Of a stretch of 64,000 nucleotides of DNA, positions 48,333 to 59,593 are shown piece after piece. The DNA is from Tetracladium setigerum (taxonomy: Eukaryota; Ascomycota; Leotiomycetes; Helotiales): contig PZJY01000001.1 of NCBI GenBank assembly GCA_031472005.1, forward strand, positions 4,402,001-4,466,000. Reading direction: 5' to 3'. Below the pieces are notes generated by a model. That model saw only the letters and a program-made list of their open reading frames with translations, ran no database searches and was not told where the DNA came from. The translations under genes and the position numbers were made by a program. Each line of letters starts with the position of its first letter. Positions within the stretch are counted from its first letter, which is position 1.

Positions 48333-48941
48333 TTAAGAATTGAATCATTGAAAATATTTACTCAAGTGATAGTGGAATGAGCAAATATCCATTCCTGCTA
48401 ATGAAGTATTCTGTTTGAAGATGTACAGATGACTTAAAGGTAGGAATAGTCATTAACAGGAGGTCATCGGCGTGAAAAGACATGTCTTTCCTCCGTCTCA
48501 ATTCTAAGTGAAACTCCTGGAGCTCACCGATGAGGTATCGAGAACATGAGAAGAGGGGCCGAAAGAGAACTCAGTATAGACATCACCTGGCTTTTGGACG
48601 ACGAAAAAACTCAATTGGATATCTATTTACGGCCAAATCGAATTTGGGAGTTTAACTTCCCACCAATATAACATAAATCCTACCAACAGCTCGTAGTCAT
48701 TCCAAACCACCGAGGAGTACTGCTACCGAGTGGGCTTACCAAAAAACACGAATACACAAATGAACAACATTTAGCGCCTATAAGTTCAATAACTTGATCT
48801 GTCACCAAAAGATCACTTCCCGAGCAGATTATATAACGGGAGCTCACATGAAATTTCGTTCCATGATCAGTATTCTTCCAACCCCTTCTCCTGTCTTCGT
48901 CACGCGTAGTATATCTTCTCACAATCTTCGACCACATGACT
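48333..48941. other. Convergent intergenic region (Zn2Cys6/carrier)
   Basis: About 0.6 kb between two convergent 3' ends. I saw nothing beyond likely 3' UTR sequence. Confidence 0.5.
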
Positions 48942-50290
48942 TCATAGAGTCCTCAATGAAACCAGTCGTTGTAGTTGTTCCATAAACAAAAACATTAGGA
49001 CGGTATTAGGCCTGCTTTGATTAGAATGGCAATCATATCTTAGAATATGGACACTTACGCAAGTCTCAGCCATGCTGGCGTCCAGCCTTTCATCAAAAAT
49101 CCCGGTCCTTCCTTCTTAATTGACTCCGTGACAATTTTGATGATTCCCTGATATCATCAGCAAATACTCGGCCCGAGGGACTTCTTACTTACCGGCGATG
49201 CTCCACTTCCCGAAGTCGCACTTTGGAGTCTGCTCTTCAAAACATCTGCCGGGGCACACACTGTGGTTGCAACTGTACCAGCGATCAGAGAAGCGGCAAT
49301 GTGTACCGGAACTCCATCAGACAGCTTTAAAACTTGATTAGACAGTAGTTGTGATTTTGCCTGGGTATAACTATTTAATGGATAAGTTAGCCGTGATTCA
49401 TCCACACATCTTTTTCACTTACACTGCGATCTGGGAAACGTCTGTTTCTGTTAGCAATGTTTAAACAAAAACAGGGTTGATAACCCACTCATGAGAACAC
49501 TTCGAATGATGTTTGGCCCAAGTCCTTTCGTAAAAGCTTTCAGACCCTCTTCGTTCCCAATTCGGATCATGCCGCTGATAGCATTAGGATATAGATATCT
49601 TTGGCTTGGTGTCTTCACACCATCAGCGCACATTCGCACCAGGACAACCTTTCGATATCATTAGCTACAGACACTTCTTTACTCTCAAGACCATCCCATC
49701 ACTCACCTCTGTCGGGTTTCCCACCATCCCTGCAAGGCCTCCCGCTACACCAGCACATATAACCGTCGAGCCTGTTGTCAACTTCTCCCCTGTTCTACTT
49801 TGCATTTGTCGAGCAAGAGCATCGTATAGTGCAAATCGAGCGGTCGAGTATGTTGTCTGGCGGAGGACGGAGGCGGATAGTCCGGACCATAGCGAGGTCA
49901 CCCCTTCGCATTGTCAGCGCTTTTTGTTACTTCTCTTGCCTTTTTGACGTTGGGAATTGTAACGCACCATCTCGGACTGCAAATGTTTGGAGGGCTCTCA
50001 GCATTGTCTGTTTCGAAGAGAGTACTTGTATACAGCTTGACTCCGTCAGTTCGAAGCCGGTGGTCTTGGGAGTGGTTTGCTCACTATTTTGTTCTATCCA
50101 GAGGATGTGCTGGTTTGCCTGTTAGAAATATATTTCTTTCATGTTTGTAGGAGCCAATACTTACTGAAGCATGCTGCCATTGATGCAGAAGCGCCGCTGG
50201 TACATAAAAGTCAACAAATTTTGCATCTGATAGAAAATCACATCCGGACCTCGCTTACCCTAGCCAAAAGGGCTGTTGTGTTTTCGACAT
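48942..50290 (-). CDS. DIC1: Mitochondrial dicarboxylate carrier
   Basis: Ten minus-strand exons: 50290-50259, 50196-50165, 50109-50085, 50035-49968, 49903-49707, 49648-49489, 49441-49423, 49370-49193, 49147-49059 and 49011-48942. They join in phase to 289 residues, a normal carrier length. Mitochondrial-carrier signatures are visible once per third: HPLDRTKY, NPTEVVLVRMCADG and APADVLKSRLQS. Other dicarboxylate-carrier blocks are LWSGLSASVLRQTTYSTAR, GLGPNIIRSVLMN and GWTPAWLRLAPNTV. The family exchanges malate, succinate and phosphate across the inner membrane. Several exons are tiny (19, 25, 32 and 32 nt), so automatic models would easily miss them. It is divergent from the CoA-transferase gene over 473 bp, and SDHB follows beyond that, suggesting a shared theme of succinate handling. 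Confidence 0.95.
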
Positions 50291-50763
50291 AATTTTTGTT
50301 ATTTAGTTCAAATGTATCTTAACTTGGAAGAGGGTTGAAAGTTGTTGACCAGACGAATCCTCTACGATCACGAGTCTTGTCCTCGAGTATATCAACTTTC
50401 TTCTCTCATCTACCGGCCACAGAACAATGGCCGCAACGGCCCTGCGCCTTCTATACCCCACACCCGTCATGCCAAATAGGTCCGACATGCTCAAAAAGCT
50501 TCGAACCATCCGATCTCTAGCATCCTCCACACTTTCCGAGCCAGGCCCGTTGAAGTTGTGCCCGGCCATTAATGTATTACCGAGGATGCTTGTTTCAATC
50601 CACCGCTTTCGGCAGAACTCACCTCGGCAGTGAAGGCAAAACAAAATTCCGAATTGACCTTACTCATCGTTAGTAACCCCATGGTGAAATACCTGGGAAT
50701 TTCCTCCCAATTCTCCTTTCCTCTCTCTTAAACTATTTTGCAAAATCTTCAATCTCAAAAAAT
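50291..50763. promoter_or_regulatory. Bidirectional promoter between dicarboxylate carrier and CoA-transferase
   Basis: A 473-bp gap separates divergent start codons of two mitochondrial genes. Part of it has open frames, but none has family similarity. Shared control of the two genes is inferred from arrangement; no site was identified. Confidence 0.55.
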
Positions 50764-52659
50764 ATGGCTTCTCGATCTCTCCCAGCCACGTTGTTGGCGC
50801 GCACAAGTCGCACTTCCCTTATCACCCCTCGCATTTCCCAATCTCAACTTTTGGCCTCGCGGCTACGTCACAATACCAACACCACAACTTTTTCAAAAAG
50901 AGGCCTCCAAACAACTGCAGTACGCTTAGAATCTCAGCAACAGGCAAATGTCAAAGTTAGGCGGGATGAGGCGCCAAAGGCTATACGAGGGGCGTCGAAA
51001 GTTTACAAAGATGCCGATGAAGCGGTTGCGGACTTGGAAAGTGGATCGATGATCCTGAGTTCTGGTTTTGGAGTCTGTGGGACAGCCGGTAAGCAATATG
51101 GCCTGATTCATTCACGAACAAAGTGGGCTTTGTCTGACATTAATTTGGGAGATAGAGACAATCATTGCAGCTATCGCAAGAAGAGGAAAGAAGGATCTTC
51201 ATTCCTTGACGGCAGTCTCGAATAATGCTGGTGGTGGTGATGGTGGTGGATTAGCACCCCTTGTGAACTCTGGTCAGATTGAACGTTTGATTTTGTCGTA
51301 CTTGGGTTCGAATAAACACTTGGAGAAGCAGTACTTGACTGGTGAGGTGGCCATTGAGTTGTGTCCGCAAGGAACAATTGCGGAGAGAATCCGTGCTGGA
51401 GGTGCCGGCATTCCTGGCTTCTATACTCCCACTGGTGTTAGTAAGTTAAATCATTGCTTTCCATGGTGTCCAGATATTGACTGAATATTCAGATACTTTC
51501 GTCCAATCTGGAGACATTCCAGTGAGACTTGGTCCCAAAGACCCCGCGACCGGCAAATCGACTGTTCTTGAAGCTGGAAAACCCCGAGAAACGAAGGTCT
51601 TCAACGGCAAACTATACAATTTGGAAGAGGCAATCAAGGGAGATGTTGCCATTTTGAGAGCATACAAAGTCGACAAGGCAGGAAATTGTCAGTTCCGCTA
51701 CACCACCAAAGCCTTTGGAGAAGTTGTAGCGAAAGCTGCCACACTCACCATCGTTGAAGCTGAGCATATTGTCGAGATTGGAGAGATACACCCAGATAAC
51801 GTCCACGTTCCCGGAATTTACGTCAACCGCATCGTCCCAGCTACAGTTAACAAACAAATAGAGCTCGTCAAACTCTTGCCTAAACCAGATGATGCCTCTT
51901 CGCAAAAGGACAAATCACCAGCTCAAATCAGAAGAGAGAGGATAGCAAAGCGAACTTCGAAGGAACTGAAGCATGGATATTACGTCAATCTTGGTGTTGG
52001 AATGCCAACACTTGCGCCAAGTTACTTGAAACCCGAGACGAAGGTTTGGATTCAGTCTGAGAATGGACTTCTCGGTATGGGACCTTATCCTACTGAGGAT
52101 CAAGTTGATGCGTATGTACCCTCACCATTTCCCATCTCCGTGATTTCAAAGAGAGAAATCTAACACATGATCCAACAGAGACATCATCAACGCAGGCAAA
52201 GAAACAGTGACCATCCTCCCGGGTGGCTCAACCTTCTCCTCGTCCGAATCCTTCGCCATGATCCGTGGTGGTCACGTCGACGTTTCCGTCCTCGGCGCCC
52301 TACAAGTCTCCTCGTCCGGTGATCTCGCCAATTATATGATTCCCGGCAAGGTTTTCAAAGGTATGGGCGGTGCCATGGATCTTGTTGGCAACCCAGACCA
52401 AACCAAGATCATTGTTGCAACCGATCACGTGGCAAAGGATGGAAGCCCCAAGATTGTGGATAAGTGTGAGTTGCCGCTTACCGGTAAGGGAGTAGTGAGC
52501 ATGATTATCACAGACTTGTGTGTGTTTGAGGTAAACAGGACTGGTGGTGGCGGCTTAACTTTGATTGAGCTTGCCGACGGTGTGACGGTGGAGGATGTGA
52601 AGGCGAAGACAGGAGCGCCATTTAAAGTTGCGGAGAATGTAAAGAGTATGGAATCGTAG
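50764..52659 (+). CDS. Succinyl-CoA:3-ketoacid CoA-transferase, mitochondrial
   Basis: Four exons, 50764-51088, 51156-51440, 51493-52111 and 52179-52659, give 569 residues. The first 50 or so residues are rich in Arg, Ser and Thr without acids, as expected for a mitochondrial presequence. The alpha half starts KVYKDADEAVADLESGSMIL and includes VSNNAGGGDGGGLAPLV and RAGGAGIPGFYTPTGV. The beta half has HGYYVNLGVGMPTLAPSYL. The catalytic glutamate lies in SENGLLGMGP (Glu393), which forms the enzyme-CoA thioester. The CoA moiety is moved between succinyl-CoA and a 3-oxoacid or similar acid, releasing succinate. The alpha and beta parts are fused, as in the eukaryotic enzyme. It is divergent from a dicarboxylate carrier that could exchange the product succinate and lies upstream of SDHB, which oxidises it. 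Confidence 0.96.
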
Positions 52660-53366
52660 TTTAACATATTTTGGGTGGATTTGGTGTTTGGCTGGTCTAG
52701 GTTGCATGTATAGATTGGATGTTCTTTGAATTGTTTAGTAATTTGTAGACTTGCGAGTGAGGAAGGGATTTTATAGACTTCCGATGATATGAATGTTCAT
52801 ATAACCGTTCACCAGTTCATGTCAATTGTGATATCCAAATCAACCTGCTTCAAAGCTTCACATCGAGAATCCTTGAATCTCCTCCATCTATACTGTACTT
52901 TAATCATTTCCACGGAGTCTCGAAATAATGTTTGTGAAAGGATCCAATGTCAACATAATGTGAACATGGAAATGCCGAGACAATTTTCCGGCTATATGCC
53001 TTGACACGTGATCTCCCGAGTTCGTCCCTGTCTTTTCAATTGCCATGCGCTGATTGGGTGGAGAGTGATGAGGCAATGGATTTGAGCTAAGTCGGTCAGC
53101 TTTCCCGAGGTCAAGTTTACCTCGCCGCCGACACCACCACAATCGAGACAAAATAATCTGTCGGGAATTGACGACGTCGTCGCTTCAAGTCATTGACTCA
53201 TTTCCTTACCTCACTTCCCATCTATCTGCTGCGACACATTGAAGGCCCTTCGAGCCCGTTTATATCTTCATCAGAGCCCTTCCTTCAGCCCGAAGAAGCC
53301 AGACAGCTCTACCTTGCACACGCGCACACAAAACTCCACTCTTCCACCTACATATCTACTACCACA
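52660..53366. other. Intergenic region upstream of SDHB
   Basis: About 0.7 kb contains the CoA-transferase 3' UTR and the SDHB promoter. An open frame runs into the SDHB start from 53193 but lacks an ATG start. No gene was called. Confidence 0.5.
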
Positions 53367-54390
53367 ATGGCATCTCTACGAACTACCTCCCGCCTCTTCG
53401 CGGCGGCGAGGCCAATCTTCAACAAGGCCCCAATGCGCACTATGGCAACGGTCACCGGGCACGCAGACGCTGGATTCGTTTCCGAGAAGAAGACATCAAC
53501 AGTTGCCGAGCCCTCCATCGAGCCGGAAGCACGAACCAAAACCTTCCACATCTATCGTTGGGATCCAGATCAGCCATCCAAGAAGCCCCGCATGCAATCC
53601 TATACCTTGGACTTGAACAAGACTGGACCCATGATGTTGGATGCGTTGATCAGAATTAAGAACGAGATTGATCCAACCCTCACCTTCAGAAGGAGTTGCA
53701 GAGAGGGAATTTGTGGCAGTTGTGCGATGAACATTGATGGTAGCAACACATTGGCTTGTTTGTGTAAGTCTTGCCCATGCATCATTCCAGCATTCCAAGA
53801 ATCCGGTGGTGGCGTGCATCTAGTTCCGATTGTAGACCTACCAGGGAAGCAGAATGTAACTGCTATTCATAATTGGGACGATCATTCATGACAGAAACAA
53901 TCACTAATAACATGCAGGCCGAATTCCCGTTGACACAAAGAAAGAGTCGAAGATCTACCCTCTTCCCCACACCTACGTCGTCAAGGACATCGTTCCCGAT
54001 CTCACCTACTTCTACAAGCAATACAAATCCATTAAGCCATATCTCCAACACGACACTCCTGCGCCTAACGGAAAGGAATATCTTCAAAGTAAGGAGGATC
54101 GTAAGAAGCTTGATGGTCTCTATGAATGCATTCTCTGCGCCTGCTGCTCTACTTCGTGCCCCTCATATTGGTGGAACTCGGAGGAGTACCTTGGCCCTGC
54201 CGTTTTGTTGCAGAGTTACAGATGGTTGGCGGATTCCAGAGATGAGAGAAAGCTCGAGCGAAAGGCTGCGTTGGACAACAGCATGAGCGTGTACAGATGC
54301 CACACCATTCTGAACTGCTCGAGGACATGTCCAAAGGGACTCAATCCTGGTTTGGCGATTGCGGAAATTAAGAAGGAATTGGCTTTGTAG
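53367..54390 (+). CDS. sdhB: Succinate dehydrogenase iron-sulfur subunit (complex II)
   Basis: Two exons, 53367-53763 and 53918-54390, joined over a 154-bp intron, give 289 residues. The start at 53367 gives a typical mitochondrial presequence (MASLRTTSRLFAAARP). The [2Fe-2S] domain has CREGICGSCAMN and a fourth cysteine at LAC. The second domain has CILCACCSTSCP, then CHTILNCSRTCPKGLNPG, which bind the [4Fe-4S] and [3Fe-4S] clusters. The subunit passes electrons from FAD in SdhA to ubiquinone at the inner membrane. Positions linked to carboxamide-fungicide resistance in other fungi look wild-type: the proline after the third cluster cysteine, the Asn of SYWWN and the His of CHTILN. Its neighbours, the CoA-transferase and dicarboxylate carrier, also act on succinate. 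Confidence 0.98.
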
Positions 54391-55642
54391 AGAGTGGTAT
54401 AGCGTGTATGATGATGGAGAGACGGGTCGAGAAGGAGGGGGAGCATGCAAGCACACGTTGGTCTCGCGGGTTGATTTTGGTGTTTGGGATGTGCGTTTCC
54501 TCTGCATTTCTGGGCGATAATTGGTCAATCTTTGGCCGCCTTGTAGATATAAGTCTTGCAAGCTGAAATTCTTCCAAATCCTCGCTTACAGTCTCTGGCG
54601 TCCTATGACCAATTTCTCGGTGCACCTCAATAGTCTGTGTTCCTTCACTATAAGAGGGCTTGCTCGCACAAATCTGGAAGCTTATGACCATCGCATTTCG
54701 TGGTACGGGACTCACTAATGGTACATTAGTTACACAATCGAAATTGATCTAGTCATTATCTATCCACCTTGTTGAACAGCAAGGTCCTACACCGCAAGAT
54801 CCGTTGACTTGAGGGGGAACGTTAGGTGCACAGACGGCCTGGAGTTCGGTAAATGGGCTTGCAGTAGCAGGAATCTTTGTACACATTGCATCAAAATGCG
54901 TCCACGGAATAGGTCAATTAACTTCTTCTACTCATGGTCATATGCAGGGGACGAGATTTCACTCTTTAATTCTCCGGCTTCTCAGCTCACATCCGGTCAC
55001 AATCTTCACCCTACCTTCGTCTTGCAGGTGTCCTAGCCATTGAGCAGCAATCGATTGTTAACTCTCCGCCATCGGCGCACACAGAAATCAATATTTCGAT
55101 ATGTTGTGTTTCACCGCCGCTGATCCAGCAATAAGAGGTCAGCCGAAGCTTTTCGCAGGGAACCTTTTAATCTTTGTTGAGCTTTAAGAGAAAGCAATCA
55201 ACATACAAGCAGGACGAAAACGCAGTCAGATGAGTATATAAAGGTCGGGCACCCACTGCCTTGTTGCACAATCTAATATGGTCTTTGTATATTCCGAATT
55301 GTACAGAACGTCAAGAATACGGCTAACTTGCAGTTTGTATTGCTCTATGTCGCATGGGCAGTCTTCATCAAGCATAGCTGCCGAGCCCAGCGCACTTCCA
55401 CATCTAAACCTTACCAACCTAGTCTGTTGTTGAGAATGTTGCAGATACAGGCTTACAGCAGACCGCTCTTCGCTCAATGATGGAGCTCATAACTGGGGAC
55501 ATCCGCCCTATTTATACTGCGCAGGTAGATATCTTGTTTCTGCATCCTGATTTGTTTGCCTCAAAAACAAGGCCAACATTCAGATTTTCGGTGTTGCTAT
55601 GCTGGGTACGCGAAACCTCTATCACCTCAAACCAATCGGACG
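54391..55642. other. Intergenic region downstream of SDHB
   Basis: About 1.25 kb of mixed sequence. A minus-strand open frame of 83 codons (55226-55477) starts at an ATG but matches nothing I recognise. A TATA-like TATTTATACT near 55508-55517 lies about 130 bp upstream of the next gene's start. Confidence 0.45.
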
Positions 55643-56166
55643 ATGTTGGGCAGCAATAAAGAGCCCTCCTCCTTCATCGCGGCTGATGGGCTCAATGATA
55701 ATGCATGCCTGCCCGACTTCGCCAATCTCACCGAGCATCTGTCCAGCAGTTCGCCGTTCCACGAGAGGGTAATTAGCCTTGTTTTCTATCCCCAGCTATC
55801 CGCCTTGACGCCTTACGCGACCCGACACACTTCGAGTTGACAGACAATCGCAGGCTCCCAAGAAAAAGTATGTCTACATCTGGCAATGCGTATGTTATTC
55901 CTCGGAGGAAGTGAGGCGAACCTCAATTGATTATGTGCAAATGGAATAGTGCACGTGTGGACGTTCTAGAATCAATATCATGGTCAATCCGTGTCCCGCG
56001 TGTACCACAGCGCGATGCGCCTATGTATGTTCCGTATCTACCTTATCCTTAATTAGCTCATTCTTTGCAGAGTTCCACTCTTGAGATCAGCCCGAGGATT
56101 CGGTTTCCAAAGCTCCAGCTAATGCCGTCAAATCAGTGTCAAACCACCAAAGTACAGGTTCGCTAG
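55643..56166 (+). CDS. Small Cys-rich zinc-ribbon-like protein, four short exons
   Basis: Four exons, 55643-55768, 55854-55889, 55950-56024 and 56071-56166, all join in phase 0 and give 110 residues. The three introns are 85, 60 and 46 bp with GT and AG ends. The centre of the protein reads YVYIWQCCTCG, then NPCPACTTARCAY, a pattern of paired cysteines like the probable double-zinc-ribbon proteins common in Leotiomycetes and other ascomycetes. Their usual last cysteine is Ser here, after the third splice junction, so zinc binding may be incomplete. The N-terminus is acidic and Ser-rich; no signal peptide is visible. Function is unknown. The gene model rests on the match of splice phases with the cysteine pattern, not on a long frame. 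Confidence 0.6.
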
Positions 56167-57466
56167 CCCAGTTTACCAAACACATTTTGCCGGAAACCGG
56201 GGAGGCGAGGACTCAACACCTGTACGCGGTGCCCTCTACGAACCTGTGACTTTCACTCCATTGGAGCAACAGTTACAGAGCCGAGATTGAGTCAGAACTG
56301 ATGCAACCCGTCGAACATACTGTTGTGTCCTGCCCCTATTCGACAACCGACCATGTCGTGGCCTCTACAGAGTAGTGACCTGTCCAACGGCTACGAAAAC
56401 CTTTGCTCTCGATCCAAACGAACACACAAACCACGAATTCTCTTCTCGTTTTACGATTACCTCCTTTTCTTCTTCTTTTGACTACATTTTCTACTCCGGT
56501 GATACACAAAAGCAAGCGACATCGATTTACACACGGAAAGAGCGCGCCGAGTGAGTCGAGATACGCCTCGGTTGATCACAAAGCGACTTTCACACTTCAA
56601 AACTACCCAGCTCTCTGGGGACCTTATTTTTAGAGTTTACATCCGACAACGCTCATCTGATACACAAGGACCAGGCCGCAAAACGGTCGGGTTCGCTGTC
56701 CAATGATCGTCTTCCGAAGTTGAGTGAGGCTGTATACATTCCTCCCATAGGAGAGATGTTGCAGCCTCACAGGTATAAAAATCGAGGCGGACGGTTTTGG
56801 GCAGGGATTTGGGATTCATGACCGCCTTTCAACTTCGCACTTCATCAAAGTGCATGACGTGGTTTAGAGGTGCGGAAGAGAAGTTGTACGGGGACGAAAA
56901 ACGCGGTCTCATGACGCTTTCCTTGCCATCTGCTGGAACGGAAAATAGATGTTGGGTTTGGTTCACGGAGTTTCCCGCTTATTGTAAATTAATGAGGTGT
57001 GCGACAAGCTATGCCTAAGAGAATAAGTCTACAATTCCCTCCCAACTTCCCAGCTATTTCTTTCTGTTACCGCTCACTTTCCTTGTCATATTGAACCTCT
57101 TGCTCGGACGATCTCCACTATGTAAGTCATGCCATCCCCGTCTTTGGAAGATTGTTACTGATGTAAGTTAGGCACGTGTGACTTATCCATATTTTTGTTC
57201 ATCCATATCTTTCTCCCCCACCGTCTTGGTACCCCTGCGTGGTTGATCTTCACTATGTAAGTCATGTCTCATAGTTCTCTGAAGATCATTACTGATCTAA
57301 GCTAGGCATCTGTAATTTAGACATATTCATTCCCCCCACAAGCTTGCAGGCTTGGGAACATCTCCCTTACGATTCGTATTCTAGCAGAGGGCGGGAAACC
57401 AAGTCGCTTACCGCCCTGCTCGTTAGAAAGCGAGGACGACGTTTTGCCCGCGTATCATTGCCGACA
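56167..57466. other. Intergenic region upstream of the CorA-like gene
   Basis: About 1.3 kb. An open frame enters the next gene from 57344 but begins without ATG. A 135-bp tandem duplication occupies 57110-57350. I saw no supported gene. Confidence 0.5.
57110..57350 (+). repeat. Imperfect 135-bp tandem duplication with intron-like units
   Basis: Two adjacent copies start with GATCTCCACTATGTAAGTCATG (57110) and its near-identical form at 57245. Each contains a GTAAGTCATG donor, a TTACTGAT-like branch site and a TAG acceptor, making intron-like segments 57122-57171 (50 nt) and 57257-57305 (49 nt). The second copy is partial at its right end. The pair lies in the presumed 5' UTR of the CorA-like gene. 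Confidence 0.75.
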
Positions 57467-59593
57467 ATGGGCAAGAAGAATCAGCAATCTATCGTTTTTG
57501 GCTCCAAAAAATGGCCCCAGGCGTGGCCCAAGAGCAATGGATTCCAACTTGAGAATTATGCTCAAGCAATGTCTCATGACAACAAAGATGGCTCCCACCC
57601 CAATCCCCTCAAGTATTTCTTGTGTGATGTCGAAGGAACATCTTCTATCATGGCCGAAGATTTGGTAGACTTTGTAGAAGGTGCCTCCTTGGCAACCTTG
57701 CTATCAAGAGTAGGAGATTCTGAGTTCCCGCGAACAGTTTGGATCTATGACAGCTCTAAAATCTTACTTCTGGAGAAGAGCGAGCAAACCAATGGAGTGA
57801 CAGATGCGGTGGGACTATACCGACGCCAGGTATGACCTCATTCACATGAAGTCGACTGAGACTGATATTCATGTTGAAATAGAACTGCAGCACCGAATTT
57901 AATCGAGAAGCCAAAATTACCCTAGTGTAAGTTGATATATCCCAGCATGGGGCAATATGTGTTAACACGCTGCTTACAGGCACGTTCTGGACTTGGACCC
58001 ACACACTACCATTGCATTGGGCTGCACAGCAGATTTCAACCAAGTTTTGACACTCCGAGACGCGATCTGGAAACATTTAGCCCTACAAACCTCTATTCAT
58101 GTACAAATTCCCGTACGTAATGTGTTTATTTTAATCTCGCCGTATGATTGACGGTGGTTCATCTCCTACTTTGGTGCCATGCTTACGTGGACTTTTGGCT
58201 AGCTGGTCGAGTTCAAAACATTCCAAATGGAGATTCACATCCCGTACTTGAGGCTAAGGACACGCTCGCTAAATTCGGAGAAAGTCAAAGGAGGTTTGCA
58301 GAGGCAGTGGACCGACGTCTCGTTTCTCAACATACCACTTCGCCCAGGTAAAAAAAACGTGACTTATGTTCTCGAAGAGGCCCACATGACCTTTGTCATT
58401 CGCGGTTTAGGTGAAAGGAATTGGGCTGGATATTCCTTTGTCGATTCCGATCCCGAGGAGGAAGACGAACTCGAGGATCTCGTCTCGGCATACGACCAGG
58501 AGGTTGACACTGATCAGGGAATCATTGATGATCCAATCTCCAACAATGTACTCGATGAAGGGAAACTCTTGTTGGTAGACCCAAGAGAGTATTACCTGCT
58601 GGTTCTCCAGCGACGCCTGGCCCACGTGTCTGAGGAATGGACGCGAATTGTCTTGAAGTTTGAGAAATGTATCAAGAACCATGTGAGCTGCCTGGCATTC
58701 CTGTAAGATGATGCGGCCGACTAACCTATCTCACAGGAACGACAAGATGACAGTACCCTTTACAAAGATCCACCCAGCAACGGCCATCAAGCCCAAGATG
58801 TGAAAAGAACATTTGCTTGGCATCAAAAAACCAGCCGGGTCTTGGCTCAAGCTTCTAAGGCGCTGTCACCGACTTGCAAGGCATTGGAACTCTTCAGATC
58901 CCCGAACGGAGATATCGGGTATTTCACTGGCATGAAAACTTCAGCGAAGAAATCACATTCGAATATTCCAGCCTCCCTCCAAGCCATTGAGAAATCGACG
59001 GAAAACATGGAAAACCTCAAGGACCGGCTTGAATCCCTCGCCAGAACTTGTCGAACATCCGCAGAAGCTGTAAGTATTCCTTCACACACACGTGATATCG
59101 TACTCTTACTTACACCTCAATTAGCTTCAACTTCGCTTAGCCTCAGAAGCTAACGAGGCCGTCCGGTATAACGGCCGTTTTACAAGCTTCACTGTCAGCG
59201 TAAGCATTCGACTTTCAAATATCCACTCCCGACTAATGTCAATGCTCCCGACTAACACAAACTCAGATCATCTCGCCGGTGATGGTGGCAATCGCCTTTT
59301 ACTCTATCCCCAAAGACTCGGCTCCATTCCCGCTACACTCGAAATACTTCGCCGTCGCCATTCTCGTCATAGGGATGATCGTACAGGCACTTCTCGGTGC
59401 ATTCTCAATGCATCCCTCGTGGACGACAAGAGTCAGTGCATGGACTAAGAATTTCCGGCTTAACTTTGGGGACTATGGTGGAGGTTGGTCTCGGGATGGT
59501 AGTAATGCTGATAAAGATGCAATGCCAGCGGGAGCAGGAGGAGAAGGAGTGGGAAGAGGAGCGACACCGCCGACTGGAGAGAACATAGTCTGA
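57467..59593 (+). CDS. CorA-like protein with two C-terminal membrane spans
   Basis: Seven exons, 57467-57829, 57883-57926, 57980-58112, 58203-58682, 58737-59069, 59125-59199 and 59267-59593, join in phase to 584 residues. The start at 57467 is the first ATG of the open frame. The large N-terminal part is soluble with an acidic patch (DPEEEDELEDL). A helical region follows (IEKSTENMENLKDRLESLA, then LQLRLASEANEAVRYNGRFT). Near the C-terminus are two hydrophobic segments, SIISPVMVAIAFYSIP and YFAVAILVIGMIVQALLGAFS, separated by a short loop. This layout is that of CorA-like fungal proteins, but the GxN magnesium-filter motif of true CorA is not visible. A role in ion transport is therefore only suggested. 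The C-terminal tail is Gly-rich. Confidence 0.75.

Noticed and set aside
55226..55477. Minus-strand 83-codon frame starting with ATG
   Set aside because: No family resemblance, no clear splice extension and no supporting neighbours; it could be a remnant but cannot be supported.
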